A stretch of DNA of 64,000 bases from Pedobacter sp. BMA (GCF_001027745.1 NZ_LECU01000006.1:930001-994000), one strand, 5' to 3'; positions 53,158 through 62,722 are shown, counted from the first letter of the stretch. Notes: generated from the sequence alone by a model not told the origin. Translations and numbers: made by a program.

Positions 53158-53511
53158 TTATGCCGAGAAACTCGTTCCACAACCACAAGTACTCGTTGCG
53201 TTCGGATTTACGAACGTAAAACCACGCGAGTTAAGCCCGTCTTGCCAGTCGATCATCATGCCCATTAAGTACATCTGATGTGCTTTGTTCATAAAAACCT
53301 TGATGCCATCGATAAAAAATTCCTGATCACCGTCTTTTCGTTGGTCAAAACCCAGAACGTAATTCATCCCGGCACAGCCACCACCTTCAACGCCAACGCG
53401 TAAACCATAATCCTGGCCGATCTCCTGCTGATCCCTTAATTTAGTAAGCTCTTTCGTTGCACCTTCTGAAAATGTAACCGGTGCAAATGATGTATCAACT
53501 GTTGTGCTCAT
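53158..53511 (-). CDS. A-type iron-sulfur cluster carrier (IscA/ErpA/HesB family)
   Basis: 117 residues. The three Fe-S ligands are visible as GGGCAGMNY and the C-terminal TCGCGTSFSA. Hands Fe-S clusters to client proteins; several Fe-S enzymes (IspH, RlmD) are encoded in this window. It has its own promoter and terminator. Which A-type subfamily it belongs to cannot be settled by eye. Confidence 0.92.
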   Translation of the reverse strand: MSTTVDTSFAPVTFSEGATKELTKLRDQQEIGQDYGLRVGVEGGGCAGMNYVLGFDQRKDGDQEFFIDGIKVFMNKAHQMYLMGMMIDWQDGLNSRGFTFVNPNATSTCGCGTSFSA

Positions 53512-53533
53512 GTTATTTCAAGTTTATCTTTTA

Positions 53534-53541
53534 CAAACTTA
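53534..53541 (-). promoter_or_regulatory. -7 box TAAGTTTG (minus strand) of the IscA-like gene
   Basis: Plus strand CAAACTTA, perfect TAnnTTTG on the minus strand, 22 nt before the ATG. Confidence 0.6.
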
Positions 53542-53700
53542 GATAAATTGCTTTTATATGTATAATAATTAACATCATAAAAAAGCAATTTATCGTTCTC
53601 TCCTTTACCAATGAGAATATGTACTCATCAAGGAAATATAAATAATAATGCACATTTTTGCTTTTCACTCAACGTTAATATTACCGTAAGTAAACAAAGC

Positions 53701-54231
53701 ATGAGCATTCAACAAGTTTTAACCGATGTAGTTATTTTATTGGCCGGCATCTTCCTGGCCTTTATGGCCCTCTATTACATTATAAAAGGTGATATACAAC
53801 GCTTTTTTAATTTAAAGGTGCTCGAATTAAATAAAGAAAGCAGGGCGCATCTTCTGCCGTTGCGACTTCAGGCACATGAACGCCTGATTATTTTCACCGA
53901 TAGGATCAATCCCGCAAATTTATTGGTGCGTTTGCATCAGCAGGGGATTAGCATTGCTGCATTGCAGACCGGAATTCTCAATGAGGTCCGCTCTGAGTAT
54001 CAGCATAACATCACGCAACAGTTATACGTAGATAGCCAAACCTGGACAGTTGTTCGTAAATTGAAAGACGATACCATTGCCATGATTAATAATGCAGTTC
54101 AGGGATTGCCTGCCGATGCCAGTGGTATAGAACTGAGCAAAGCAATTTTGCAGCACATGGCTGTCATTAGCGACAATCCCTACGATTTGACAATCGAACT
54201 GATTAAGAAAGATATTGCCGTGCTGTTTTAA
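53701..54231 (+). CDS. Membrane-anchored hypothetical protein, 176 residues
   Basis: From ATG 53701: a hydrophobic helix (VLTDVVILLAGIFLAFMALYYII) followed by a soluble domain. The latter contains LLPLRLQAHERLIIFTDRINPANLLVRL, then GILNEVRSEYQHNITQQLYV and SQTWTVVRKLKDDTIAMIN. The longer frame to 53611 is unlikely, because a near-consensus -7 box CATTTTTG lies at 53653-53660 inside it. Bacteroidota homologues exist (from memory, DUF7935-like, unverified). It precedes the mutase gene by 68 bp. Confidence 0.7.
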   Translation: MSIQQVLTDVVILLAGIFLAFMALYYIIKGDIQRFFNLKVLELNKESRAHLLPLRLQAHERLIIFTDRINPANLLVRLHQQGISIAALQTGILNEVRSEYQHNITQQLYVDSQTWTVVRKLKDDTIAMINNAVQGLPADASGIELSKAILQHMAVISDNPYDLTIELIKKDIAVLF

Positions 54232-54299
54232 TCATTGCGCTAATAAGCATTTGGATGTCGCAATCGGTTAAATAGTTTTAACAGTTAACCAGATTTACC

Positions 54300-55847
54300 A
54301 TGAGCCACAAAAAATACACCACCACATCAGGCCTTGAGATAAAGGAAGTTTATACCTCATCCCGGCCAATGGAAGAACAGCCTGGCGAATTTCCCTTTAC
54401 CAGAGGTATTCAAAAAGATATGTATCGGGGCAGGCTTTGGACGATGAGGCAATACGCAGGGTTTTCAACTGCTGAAGAATCCAATAAACGCTATCACTAC
54501 CTGTTAAATCAGGGAACCACCGGACTGTCAGTAGCTTTCGATTTACCCACACAAATTGGCTATGATTCCGATCACGAAATGGCTGATGGCGAGGTGGGAA
54601 AAGTTGGCGTAGCCATCGATTCATTGAAAGATATGGAGATTCTTTTTGATCAAATAGCATTAAAGGACATCACAACATCAATGACTATAAATGCTACGGC
54701 TTCAATATTGCTGGCCATGTACATCGCTTTGGCAAAAAAGCAAGGGGCAGATATCAGACAGATTTCCGGCACCATCCAAAACGATATTCTTAAAGAATAC
54801 GCCGCAAGGGGAACTTACATTTATCCACCCGCACCGTCTATGCGGATCATCACCGATATATTCGAGTTTTGTAGTAAAGAAGTGCCCAAATGGAATACCA
54901 TCTCGATTTCCGGTTACCATATTCGGGAGGCAGGCTCATCGGCGGTGCAGGAACTCGCATTTACCCTCGCCAATGGAAAAACATACTTAAAAGCAGCTAT
55001 AGAAAAAGGCCTGGATATTAATGTTTTTGCTAAACGCCTGTCCTTTTTCTTTAATTGCCACAATAATTTTTTTGAAGAGATTGCCAAGTTCAGGGCAGCA
55101 AGGCGAATGTGGTCGAAAATAACCAGACACCTTGGCGCTACCGATGAAAAGGCACAGATGCTTCGTTTCCACACGCAAACGGGTGGTTCCACACTAACTG
55201 CACAACAGCCACTTAATAATGTAATCAGGGTAAGCAATCAGGCTATGGCTGCGGTATTGGGCGGCACACAGTCGCTTCATACCAATGGGTATGATGAGGC
55301 CTTGTCTTTGCCAACGGAATCTGCAGCCAAAATCGCCCTTAGAACACAACAGATTATTGCTTTCGAAAGTGGCGTAACCGATACAGTTGATCCGCTGGCA
55401 GGCTCTTTTTTCGTTGAAAACCTCACCGATGAAATTGAAAACGCCGCATGGGCCTACATCGAAAAAATAGATGCCATGGGAGGATCAGTCAAAGCAATCG
55501 AAAATGATTACATGCAGAATGAAATTGCCAGCGCTGCTTATCAGTACCAGAAAGAAGTTGAAAGCGGGGAAAGAGTCTCGGTTGGGGTGAATAAATTTAC
55601 GCAGGAAGAAGAAGGAATAAATGAAGTTTTCAATATTGACGACTCCATTCGCAAGCTTCAAATGGATAAGTTGATCAGTCTTAAGGCATCAAGAAACAGT
55701 GAGGCCGTCGCCAGCGCTTTAGGTGCCTTAGAAATAGCCGCGCGTGGAAACGTTAATTTAATGCCATTCATCATTGGAGCCGTTGAAGTATATGCTACAC
55801 TTGGTGAAATTGCCGATGTATTTCGTGGCGTATTTGGAGAGTATTAA
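54300..55847 (+). CDS. Methylmalonyl-CoA mutase large subunit without B12 domain
   Basis: 515 residues, the acyl-CoA-binding TIM-barrel part of adenosylcobalamin-dependent mutases. Visible: [67 protein letters not shown] and [19 protein letters not shown]. The DxHxxG B12-binding domain of full-length (about 715-residue) enzymes is absent, so a separate small subunit is needed. This split form is known in several lineages. The specific substrate (methylmalonyl, isobutyryl or another acyl-CoA) is not certain. Confidence 0.88.
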   Translation: MSHKKYTTTSGLEIKEVYTSSRPMEEQPGEFPFTRGIQKDMYRGRLWTMRQYAGFSTAEESNKRYHYLLNQGTTGLSVAFDLPTQIGYDSDHEMADGEVGKVGVAIDSLKDMEILFDQIALKDITTSMTINATASILLAMYIALAKKQGADIRQISGTIQNDILKEYAARGTYIYPPAPSMRIITDIFEFCSKEVPKWNTISISGYHIREAGSSAVQELAFTLANGKTYLKAAIEKGLDINVFAKRLSFFFNCHNNFFEEIAKFRAARRMWSKITRHLGATDEKAQMLRFHTQTGGSTLTAQQPLNNVIRVSNQAMAAVLGGTQSLHTNGYDEALSLPTESAAKIALRTQQIIAFESGVTDTVDPLAGSFFVENLTDEIENAAWAYIEKIDAMGGSVKAIENDYMQNEIASAAYQYQKEVESGERVSVGVNKFTQEEEGINEVFNIDDSIRKLQMDKLISLKASRNSEAVASALGALEIAARGNVNLMPFIIGAVEVYATLGEIADVFRGVFGEY

Positions 55848-56398
55848 TCATCTTTTGTAAACTGCATGCTTAATAATATTTTCTCTGAACACCTTAGTTA
55901 AACACGTGGTTTTTTACTTCATTTGACCTTAATCTCCCCCGGGAATTTGGTCAGCAATAATTTTCGCACTAAACGGATGAGTGAGGACAAATTGCCACAT
56001 TTTTCTACACAATAAGGTCTAAAAATATTATTTGGTTAAAATCGTTTGAGATATGTATTATGATATTCAGTATGTTGTGTTTTAAACATTAAAAACACGT
56101 CTAAATTTATGCCTTTAAAAGCCTAGTGGCTTGAATTTTGCTTTTTAAATGGCGATCCGGAGTATTATTAGGATGAAACCAGCAAATAGCATTAAATGTG
56201 GAAAATTGATGTTAATAAATAGTTATCAACATAAAAAATTGAGGTTAACAGGGCTACTCAATTCCTTATCAGTAGGTTACAATTTATTTCAGAATTTTGT
56301 TTAAAATGTTGATAATTTTATCAATATTCGTAGTCCCGAAACGGACCATCCCTTTACGTCGAATCGGTACTGAAAATCAATAATATATAGAAATCGCA
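55848..56398 (+). promoter_or_regulatory. 551-bp AT-rich region upstream of dnaA with DnaA-box-like sites (candidate origin/autoregulatory region)
   Basis: The longest gene-free stretch. Single-mismatch matches to the DnaA box TTATCCACA: TGTGGAAAA at 56197-56205 (reverse), TTATCAACA at 56223-56231 and TGTTGATAA at 56307-56315 (reverse). A perfect inverted repeat TTGATAA-TT-TTATCAA spans 56309-56324. Several AT-rich stretches could unwind. It may be oriC or only the autoregulated dnaA promoter. No coding frame of substance was seen, and no perfect DnaA box. Confidence 0.4.
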
Positions 56399-57829
56399 AT
56401 GGAAAAAACTTGTACAGAAGTATGGAAGAACTGTCTTCAAATAATTAAGGATAACATCCCGACCCAAAGTTTCAAAACCTGGTTCGAGCCAATAACTGCC
56501 CTTAAATTAGAAGGTAAGGTTTTAACCATACAAGTGCCGAGTTTATTCTTTTACGAATGGCTTGAAGAACACTACGTGGGCTTGCTTCGCAAGACCGTAA
56601 AAAAACAAATTGGAGAGGATGGCAGATTAGAATACAATATCGTTGTTGATAAATCATCAAACAGTGGTAGTCCTTATACTACCAATATGCCATCAAATGG
56701 AAATGGGGCAGAGGCCAAGGTACAATCTATGCCTATTCCGGTTTCCATCAATAAGGATATCAAAAATCCATTTATCATACCTGGATTAAAAAAATTAAAT
56801 GTAGATCCGCAGTTAAACGCTAACTATACTTTCGAAAACTACATCGAGGGCGATTGTAACCGCCTCGCACGTTCCGCAGGTTATGCTGTTGCAGCTAAAC
56901 CAGGAGGCACGTCATTTAACCCGTTAATGATTTACGGGGGAGTAGGTTTAGGGAAAACCCACTTAGCGCAGGCAATCGGTAATGAAATCAAACGCAGCAT
57001 GCCAGATAAGCTGGTTATTTATGTAAGCTGTGAGAAATTCTGTCAGCAGTTCGTTGATTCATTAAAAAACAACACCATAAACGATTTCGTTAACTTCTAT
57101 CAGGCAATGGACGTCATCATTATGGATGATGTTCACAACTTTGCCGGCAAAGAGAAAACGCAGGATATCTTCTTCCACATCTTTAACCACCTCCACCAGT
57201 CTGGTAAACAGGTTATTTTAACTTCAGATAAAGCGCCAAAAGATTTAGCTGGCCTGGAAGAGCGTTTATTAAGCCGTTTTAAATGGGGTTTATCTGCCGA
57301 TTTGCAGATTCCAGATCTGGAAACACGTATCGCAATTCTCAGAAAGAAAATGTATGCCGATGGTATTGAACTGCCAGGAGAAGTGGTGGAGTATGTTGCA
57401 CACAACATTGACAATAATGTGCGTGAGCTTGAAGGGGCCATGGTATCTTTATTGGCACAAGCCACTTTAAATAAGAAAGAGATCGATTTAGCGTTAGCTA
57501 AACAGATGTTGAAAAACTTTATTAAAAATACTTCCAAAGAAATCTCCATGGAATATATCCAGAAACTGGTATGTGAGTATTTTGAGGTACCTGTTGATAT
57601 GGTGAAATCACAAACACGTAAACGCGAAATTGTTCAGGCCCGTCAGATATCGATGTACCTTTCGAAAAGCCATACAAAATCATCTTTGAAAACAATCGGT
57701 GCATTTTTTGGCGGACGTGATCACAGTACCGTAATCTATGCATGCCAAACCGTTGAAGATTTGATTGATACGGATAAAAAGTTCAAAGCTTACGTACACG
57801 ATATCCAGAAAAAATTAAAAATGAGCTAG
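56399..57829 (+). CDS. dnaA: Chromosomal replication initiator protein DnaA
   Basis: 476 residues. Domain I (EVWKNCLQIIKDNIPTQSFKTWFEPI) interacts with helicase, then a short variable domain II. Domain III is the AAA+ ATPase, with Walker A GGVGLGKTHLAQAIG near residue 180, Walker B VIIMDDVHNFAGK and sensor LLSRFKWGL. Domain IV is the DNA-binding helix-turn-helix with FGGRDHSTVIYACQ. The start ATG at 56399 matches the canonical N-terminus. Confidence 0.97.
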   Translation: MEKTCTEVWKNCLQIIKDNIPTQSFKTWFEPITALKLEGKVLTIQVPSLFFYEWLEEHYVGLLRKTVKKQIGEDGRLEYNIVVDKSSNSGSPYTTNMPSNGNGAEAKVQSMPIPVSINKDIKNPFIIPGLKKLNVDPQLNANYTFENYIEGDCNRLARSAGYAVAAKPGGTSFNPLMIYGGVGLGKTHLAQAIGNEIKRSMPDKLVIYVSCEKFCQQFVDSLKNNTINDFVNFYQAMDVIIMDDVHNFAGKEKTQDIFFHIFNHLHQSGKQVILTSDKAPKDLAGLEERLLSRFKWGLSADLQIPDLETRIAILRKKMYADGIELPGEVVEYVAHNIDNNVRELEGAMVSLLAQATLNKKEIDLALAKQMLKNFIKNTSKEISMEYIQKLVCEYFEVPVDMVKSQTRKREIVQARQISMYLSKSHTKSSLKTIGAFFGGRDHSTVIYACQTVEDLIDTDKKFKAYVHDIQKKLKMS

Positions 57830-57868
57830 TACGGGGCAGAATTTGTTTGCACCTGGTACTTAAACAAG

Positions 57869-57908
57869 AAGGGTGGCGATTTGATATTCAAATCACCACC
57901 CTTTTTTA
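57869..57908 (+). terminator. dnaA terminator
   Basis: Long stem AAGGGTGGCGATTTGA / TCAAATCACCACCCTT with one C-A mismatch and a 3-nt loop, followed by a T run. Confidence 0.85.
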
Positions 57909-58047
57909 TTGACGAACCCTTTCAGTCGTTACTCAGCTATTACTCATTGCCTGCTGCGTGCAGTATCATTAAGGGTTCCCCGCCATTATCAACGCAGTAA
58001 GTCCGACTCAAGTCCGCACTTTCCAGCATATTAAATTAATTCGGTAA

Positions 58048-58602
58048 TTAAATGTGTGCCTGATCTATAGCCATTAACCCATAGTGCAATGCAGCTACAT
58101 GAATACATTGGGCAATTTTATTCTCTTTTAAAAGTTGTTTTACTTCGTCGATGGTATATTCTTCCACATTCAGGATTTCGTGCTCGTCCAGGTGTTGCTC
58201 ATGGGTTTTTACGCCCCCCGTTAATAGGTAAGTAAAGGTTTTGTTATTCGCTGTAGCCGGATTTGGATAAAGTTCTGCGATGAGCCTGCAGGTTTTAAAC
58301 GTATACCCGGTTTCTTCTACCAGTTCTCTTTTTATTCCTGCTTCAGGCCCCTCGTCACCATCAATTACTCCACCTGGGATTTCCAATGAAACAATATCGG
58401 CTGCATGGCGGTATTGACGAACCATAATAATTTTACCTTCTTCCGTCAGCGCAACTGCAGATGCCCAGTCAGGATACTCCAATACAAAATAATCATCCTT
58501 GATCGTTCCGTTTGGTAATTTCAGTTCATCAACCCTCAGGGTTGCCCATCTCTCCCTTACTAAATATTTAGAGGCAAGCTTTTGCCACTTTTCTATAATC
58601 AT
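58048..58602 (-). CDS. NUDIX hydrolase (ADP-ribose pyrophosphatase-like)
   Basis: 184 residues. The NUDIX box fits Gx5Ex7REUxEExGU exactly (GVIDGDEGPEAGIKRELVEE then TGY). Preceding strands VALTEEGKIIMVRQYRH and ISLEIPGG-like VSLEIPGGVID resemble ADP-ribose/NDP-sugar pyrophosphatases. It probably clears nucleotide sugars. It converges on dnaA with about 220 bp between and lies 29 bp downstream of the next minus-strand gene. Confidence 0.9.
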   Translation of the reverse strand: MIIEKWQKLASKYLVRERWATLRVDELKLPNGTIKDDYFVLEYPDWASAVALTEEGKIIMVRQYRHAADIVSLEIPGGVIDGDEGPEAGIKRELVEETGYTFKTCRLIAELYPNPATANNKTFTYLLTGGVKTHEQHLDEHEILNVEEYTIDEVKQLLKENKIAQCIHVAALHYGLMAIDQAHI

Positions 58603-58631
58603 TCGTTTAAATTTAATCTGTTGGTTTAATC

Positions 58632-59018
58632 CTAGAGGTATTGTTGTATGGTTTGCTGACGGTGGAAATTTACCAGGTGCACAATTTTGTGATGAGCCGA
58701 TAAATACTGATAAACCAAATTAAGCTTTGGCGCAATCACGCTGTTCCGTTCAGCACTTAACCCCAGTTCATAATAGAGAAATTCACTTAATGAGTCCAGT
58801 TTCTCGGGAGGCATCTCGTTACCTTTCAGCCATTCATCAAAAGCATCTGCGCCATCAGCTTCCAGTACTTCAACCGGAAGAGAGAAGTTAGATACCATGG
58901 TTTGGTCAAAGAGCCTGCTGGCCTCATCGGGTTTCCCCTCAAGTTTTAGGCCCATGATTTTCGACAATACCTCTGCCAAACGTTGTATCTCCGCCGTGAT
59001 CAATTCTCTTCTATGCAC
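58632..59018 (-). CDS. Hypothetical protein, 128 residues, GTG start
   Basis: The frame begins with GTG complementary to 59018-59016 (MHRRELITAEIQRLAEVLSK); there is no suitable ATG near the N-terminus. The protein is helical and acidic: KIMGLKLEGKPDEASRLFDQ resembles one helix-turn-helix of a TPR-like unit, followed by WLKGNEMPPEKLDSLSEFLY. It has no signal peptide and no recognised family. It is flanked by the NUDIX gene and the TPM gene on the same strand. Confidence 0.65.
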   Translation of the reverse strand: MHRRELITAEIQRLAEVLSKIMGLKLEGKPDEASRLFDQTMVSNFSLPVEVLEADGADAFDEWLKGNEMPPEKLDSLSEFLYYELGLSAERNSVIAPKLNLVYQYLSAHHKIVHLVNFHRQQTIQQYL

Positions 59019-59059
59019 GCTATTTAAATATTATAATGGTAAATATAAAAAAATATACC

Positions 59060-59836
59060 CTACCAGCTACCGCTTGATCCGCCACCACCAAAGCTACCGC
59101 CACCAAAGCCTCCGAAACCACCACCACCTGATGATCCGCCCCCGCTTCCCCAGCCACTGCCTCCACCACCACGGCTTCCGCTACCAAATAACATAGCCCA
59201 GAATAGTGCATCAGATGCACCGCGACCGCCAATTACCTGATTACCACCGCCGCCGCCACGCCTGCTGATGATAATGATAATCACCACAATAATGATAATC
59301 ACAAATACACTACCTAAACCAGCTCCTTTCTTTGAAGAAGTTTTAGGCTTGTCATTTTTGTATTCACCCTTGGTGTATTTTATAATGGAAGTTGTAGCCT
59401 CATCCAGCCCGGCATAATAGTTTCCTTCCCTGAAATTAGGCTTAATATCATTGTCTATAATTCTTTTGGCGTATACATCCGGAAGTACTCCCTCAACTCC
59501 ATATCCGGTTTGGATGGAGATTTTGCGATCGCCAACAGCGACAACAATCATAATTCCATTGTTCTTACCACTTTGTCCAACGCCCCATTTCCTTCCGAGC
59601 TCAAGGGCATACTCATTGATGTCGTAATCACCAACAGATTTTAAAATTGCAATGGCAATTTGCGTAGAAGAAGAATCATCAAAAGCAACTAGTTTACTTT
59701 CCAGCTGCTGTTTTTGATCGGCTGATAGTACGCCGGAATAATCATTAACGAGTGTAGACGGTTTCGCTGGGAAATCCTGGCCAAAAGACAAGCTAAACGT
59801 AAACCCGAGTAATATGAATAACAATAGTTTTCTCAT
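59060..59836 (-). CDS. Secreted/membrane TPM-domain protein with Gly-rich tail
   Basis: 258 residues. Signal peptide (MRKLLLFILLGFTFSLSFGQ), TPM domain (about 25-150) with LVNDYSGVLSADQKQQLE and the conserved GKNNGIMIVVAVGDRKISIQTGYGVEG, one transmembrane helix (GLGSVFVIIIIVVIIIIIS) and a tail of Gly, Ser and Phe repeats ending GSSGSW. TPM proteins are implicated in photosystem repair in plants and membrane processes in bacteria; function here unknown. It follows the second TPM gene by three bases in the LemA operon. Confidence 0.88.
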   Translation of the reverse strand: MRKLLLFILLGFTFSLSFGQDFPAKPSTLVNDYSGVLSADQKQQLESKLVAFDDSSSTQIAIAILKSVGDYDINEYALELGRKWGVGQSGKNNGIMIVVAVGDRKISIQTGYGVEGVLPDVYAKRIIDNDIKPNFREGNYYAGLDEATTSIIKYTKGEYKNDKPKTSSKKGAGLGSVFVIIIIVVIIIIISRRGGGGGNQVIGGRGASDALFWAMLFGSGSRGGGGSGWGSGGGSSGGGGFGGFGGGSFGGGGSSGSW

Positions 59837-59839
59837 GGT

Positions 59840-60283
59840 TTATTTGTTTTCCGGGTTATCTAAAAATACAATATCATTCGGCAACTCATTAATGTCACCT
59901 TTTTGTGGAGGGAAAAATAATGCTAGTTTTTCTCCCGCCAAAGCAACGCCAGCAATAATTCCATCTGCCAAATTCCCTTTGGCAAAGTGGGCGGTCATGG
60001 CAATTTTAGTAGTTTCCCAAAAATCATCAGGAACCAGCTTGTTGATGCCGGAGTCGCCAATAATGGCAAACTTATGGTCTGCATGCGCCAGGTAAATTAA
60101 AACACCGTTCCTTCTCGCTGTTTTATCCATATCAAGCTTCGAGAAATACTCCACAGCTTTTTCAATGGGATCTGCTTTGCAATGCTTATCAATAGCAATT
60201 CTGATTTCTCCCGACGTGGCCGTTTCGGCATCAGCTATTGCCTTTGCTATTTTATCTTGTTCTATATCTGAAAATAATGGCAT
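59840..60283 (-). CDS. TPM-domain protein (soluble)
   Basis: 147 residues with one TPM domain. EQDKIAKAIADAETATSGEIRIAI at the start, RNGVLIYLAHADHKFAIIGDSGINKLV in the middle. No signal peptide. LemA-TPM-TPM is a recurrent gene order in Bacteroidota and suggests a membrane-associated complex. It lies 81 bp downstream of lemA with a terminator-like hairpin between. Confidence 0.88.
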   Translation of the reverse strand: MPLFSDIEQDKIAKAIADAETATSGEIRIAIDKHCKADPIEKAVEYFSKLDMDKTARRNGVLIYLAHADHKFAIIGDSGINKLVPDDFWETTKIAMTAHFAKGNLADGIIAGVALAGEKLALFFPPQKGDINELPNDIVFLDNPENK

Positions 60284-60309
60284 TTCTATAGTATAAATGG
60301 AATGAAAAA

Positions 60310-60345
60310 GGGTAATGGTTGTTCACAAGTAAACAGCCACTACCC
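60310..60345 (-). terminator. Terminator-like hairpin between lemA and the TPM genes
   Basis: GGGTAATGGTTGTT (60310-60323) pairs with AACAGCCACTACCC (60332-60345) with one A-C mismatch and one T-G wobble. Read on the minus strand, it is followed by TTTTT. It probably reduces transcription into the downstream TPM genes. Confidence 0.6.
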
Positions 60346-60364
60346 TTAAAATGATTGATAAAAA

Positions 60365-60946
60365 TTAAAATTCTACTTTAGGAGCATCTTTTGCCGTAGC
60401 GTCTGCCTCGAAATAGCCCTTAGGTTTAAAACCAAACATACCTGCTGTCAGGTTAGTTGGGAATGACCTGATCTTACCATTATACTCCTGAACAGCATCA
60501 TTGAAATCTTTACGGGCAACAGTGATTCTGTTTTCAGTACCTTCCAGTTGTGCCGATAGGTCACTGAACTGCTGAGTTGCCCTTAATTCAGGATAATTTT
60601 CTGTGATAGATAATAATTTTCCTAATGCCTGACTCAACTGACCCTGAGCAGCCTGAAATTTCTGAATATTCTCCGGGGTCAAATCGTCTGCTTTAACAGT
60701 CATCTGCGTTGCTTTAGCACGGGCTTCAGTAACCGCGGTTAGCGTTCCCTGCTCAAATTTGGCAGCACCTTTTACCGTTGCCACAAGGTTTGGAATTAAA
60801 TCAGCCCGTCTCTGATATTGGGTTTGCACAGTTCCCCATTTCGACTTTACATTCTCATCTAATTTAACCATGCTGTTATAACCGCATGAACTTAAAGTGC
60901 TAACTGCAATCACAGCAGCTAATATTCCAAATACTAATCTTTTCAT
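60365..60946 (-). CDS. lemA: LemA family lipoprotein
   Basis: 193 residues. MKRLVFGILAAVIAVSTL with lipobox LSSC (Cys21) indicates a lipoprotein. The LemA core follows: NSMVKLDENVKSKWGTVQTQ, YQRRADLIPNLVATVKG, and NYPELRATQQFSDLSAQLEGTENRI. LemA proteins form long helical bundles at the membrane; function unknown. First gene of the LemA-TPM-TPM operon, with a near-consensus box TAAATTTC (minus strand, 60978-60985). Confidence 0.9.
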   Translation of the reverse strand: MKRLVFGILAAVIAVSTLSSCGYNSMVKLDENVKSKWGTVQTQYQRRADLIPNLVATVKGAAKFEQGTLTAVTEARAKATQMTVKADDLTPENIQKFQAAQGQLSQALGKLLSITENYPELRATQQFSDLSAQLEGTENRITVARKDFNDAVQEYNGKIRSFPTNLTAGMFGFKPKGYFEADATAKDAPKVEF

Positions 60947-61106
60947 TTTTATGGTTTTTGTCTTTGTTATGTCAACTGAAATTTATTCAATTTACGAATT
61001 AGATATCAAATTGCATGCCTTTGTTACATTTAATCAGAATAAGTGACATTTTGTTTCTTATCCCGATCCTGTAGATTTTTCACTACGCTATTTCGGCATC
61101 AAACCT

Positions 61107-61114
61107 TATCTTTG
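61107..61114 (+). promoter_or_regulatory. -7 box TATCTTTG of the FAD oxidoreductase gene
   Basis: Perfect TAnnTTTG match 32 nt before the ATG at 61147. Confidence 0.6.
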
Positions 61115-61146
61115 TATCGATTCAGGATAAAAACCTGACAAGTTGT

Positions 61147-62688
61147 ATGCAAAAGGATATCGAGATTACCTTGCTCCCCCACCAGGTAGAGCAAACCGAA
61201 ATAATCAAAACCAAACTGGCCGAAGGGCTTAAGGTTACGGAAAATCGTATCAATGGTTATGAAATCTTGAAAAGGTCGATCGATGCTCGGTCCCGGAAAG
61301 TTATTTTCCGCTTACAGGTCAGGGCTTTTGTAGATGAATTGCCAAGCCCGGAAATCAATACTATAAATTACCCGAATGTAAGTAATGCCAAACAGGTGCT
61401 GATTATTGGTGCCGGCCCTGCAGGTCTGTTTGCAGCTTTGCAATGCATCGAAAACGGACTAAAACCAGTGGTCATTGAACGGGGTAAAGACGTTAAGCAA
61501 CGTCGCCGGGATCTTGCGGCCATCAATAAGCAAGGGCTGGTCAATACCGAGTCCAATTATTGTTATGGTGAAGGCGGTGCCGGAACCTATTCTGATGGTA
61601 AGTTGTATACCCGTTCGAACAAGCGCGGTGATATCAACAAAGTACTGCAGGTATTTGTAGATCATGGTGCAGAAAAAGACATCATCATTGATGCCCGCCC
61701 GCACATCGGGACCAATAAATTGCCTCATATCATTACATCGATCAAAGAGACAATACTTAATGCAGGTGGAGAAGTGATGTTTGATGCGAAGATGACCGAT
61801 ATCATTTCAGAATTTGGTCAGGTAAAAGGCATTGAAATTAACTATCAGGATAAACTTTTTGCAGATCATATCATTCTGGCTACCGGACATTCGGCGAGAG
61901 ATATTTACGAGCTTTTACATAAAAAAAACATCTTAATTGAAGCAAAGCCTTTTGCTTTGGGTGTACGCATTGAGCATCCGCAGGAAATTATTGATGCTGC
62001 TCAATATCATTGTGACACCAGATCCGAGTTTTTGCCTCCGGCATACTATAGCCTTGTTGAACAGGTAGGTGCGCGTGGCGTGTTTTCGTTTTGCATGTGC
62101 CCGGGTGGAATCATTGCACCTTGCGCTACCGGTGAAAATGAAATCGTAGTAAATGGCTGGTCGCCATCTAAACGCAATAACCCCTATGCCAACTCTGGTA
62201 CAGTTGTTCAGGTTACTTTAGATGATGTTAAAGGATATGACCCCCTGCGTATGCTGAATTTTCAGGCTGAAATTGAAAAACGCTCTTTTGAAGCTGGCGG
62301 TGGTAATCTGGTTGCCCCCGCACAAAGAATGGTCGATTTTGTAAACAACAGATTGTCAATCGACCTTCCTAAAAACTCTTACCTTCCGGGCACAAAAAGT
62401 GTAATGCTCGACAACCTACTTCCGGAATTTGTGTCGCAAAGCTTAAGAGCAGCGCTACCACTTTTTGGAAATAAAATAAAAGGCTACTATACCAATGAAG
62501 CTATTCTGGTTGGTGTTGAAAGCCGCACTTCTTCACCAGTTCGTATCCCCCGTGATAAGGAAACTTTTCAGCATCCCCAATTAAAAGGGCTTTATCCATG
62601 TGCTGAAGGCGCAGGATATGCAGGCGGAATTGTATCGGCCGCCATAGATGGGATTAACTGTGCCAATGCAATTCTGAATCAACCCTGA
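61147..62688 (+). CDS. NAD(P)/FAD-dependent oxidoreductase (uncharacterised COG2509-type dehydrogenase)
   Basis: 513 residues. An N-terminal ~75-residue domain precedes the FAD motif VLIIGAGPAGLFAALQCIENG. The family stretch NYCYGEGGAGTYSDGKLYTRS follows, then FSFCMCPGGIIAPCATG with three cysteines, and the C-terminal LKGLYPCAEGAGYAGGIVSAA that closes the FAD site. It is a soluble flavoprotein of unknown substrate, widespread in Bacteroidota. The CoA-binding protein gene follows 34 bp downstream. Confidence 0.88.
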   Translation: MQKDIEITLLPHQVEQTEIIKTKLAEGLKVTENRINGYEILKRSIDARSRKVIFRLQVRAFVDELPSPEINTINYPNVSNAKQVLIIGAGPAGLFAALQCIENGLKPVVIERGKDVKQRRRDLAAINKQGLVNTESNYCYGEGGAGTYSDGKLYTRSNKRGDINKVLQVFVDHGAEKDIIIDARPHIGTNKLPHIITSIKETILNAGGEVMFDAKMTDIISEFGQVKGIEINYQDKLFADHIILATGHSARDIYELLHKKNILIEAKPFALGVRIEHPQEIIDAAQYHCDTRSEFLPPAYYSLVEQVGARGVFSFCMCPGGIIAPCATGENEIVVNGWSPSKRNNPYANSGTVVQVTLDDVKGYDPLRMLNFQAEIEKRSFEAGGGNLVAPAQRMVDFVNNRLSIDLPKNSYLPGTKSVMLDNLLPEFVSQSLRAALPLFGNKIKGYYTNEAILVGVESRTSSPVRIPRDKETFQHPQLKGLYPCAEGAGYAGGIVSAAIDGINCANAILNQP

Positions 62689-62722
62689 AAAACTTTATAA
62701 TGTTAAGGTTGTTACTGATAAA

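Noticed and set aside
53611..53700. 30-residue N-terminal extension of the hypothetical at 53701
   Set aside because: It contains a near-consensus -7 box. The hydrophobic anchor starts immediately after ATG 53701, as expected for a genuine N-terminus.
59020..59232. Val/Ala-rich minus-strand frame within the TPM Gly-rich tail
   Set aside because: It is an alternate frame of the GGN-repeat coding region of the TPM gene; low-complexity artefact.
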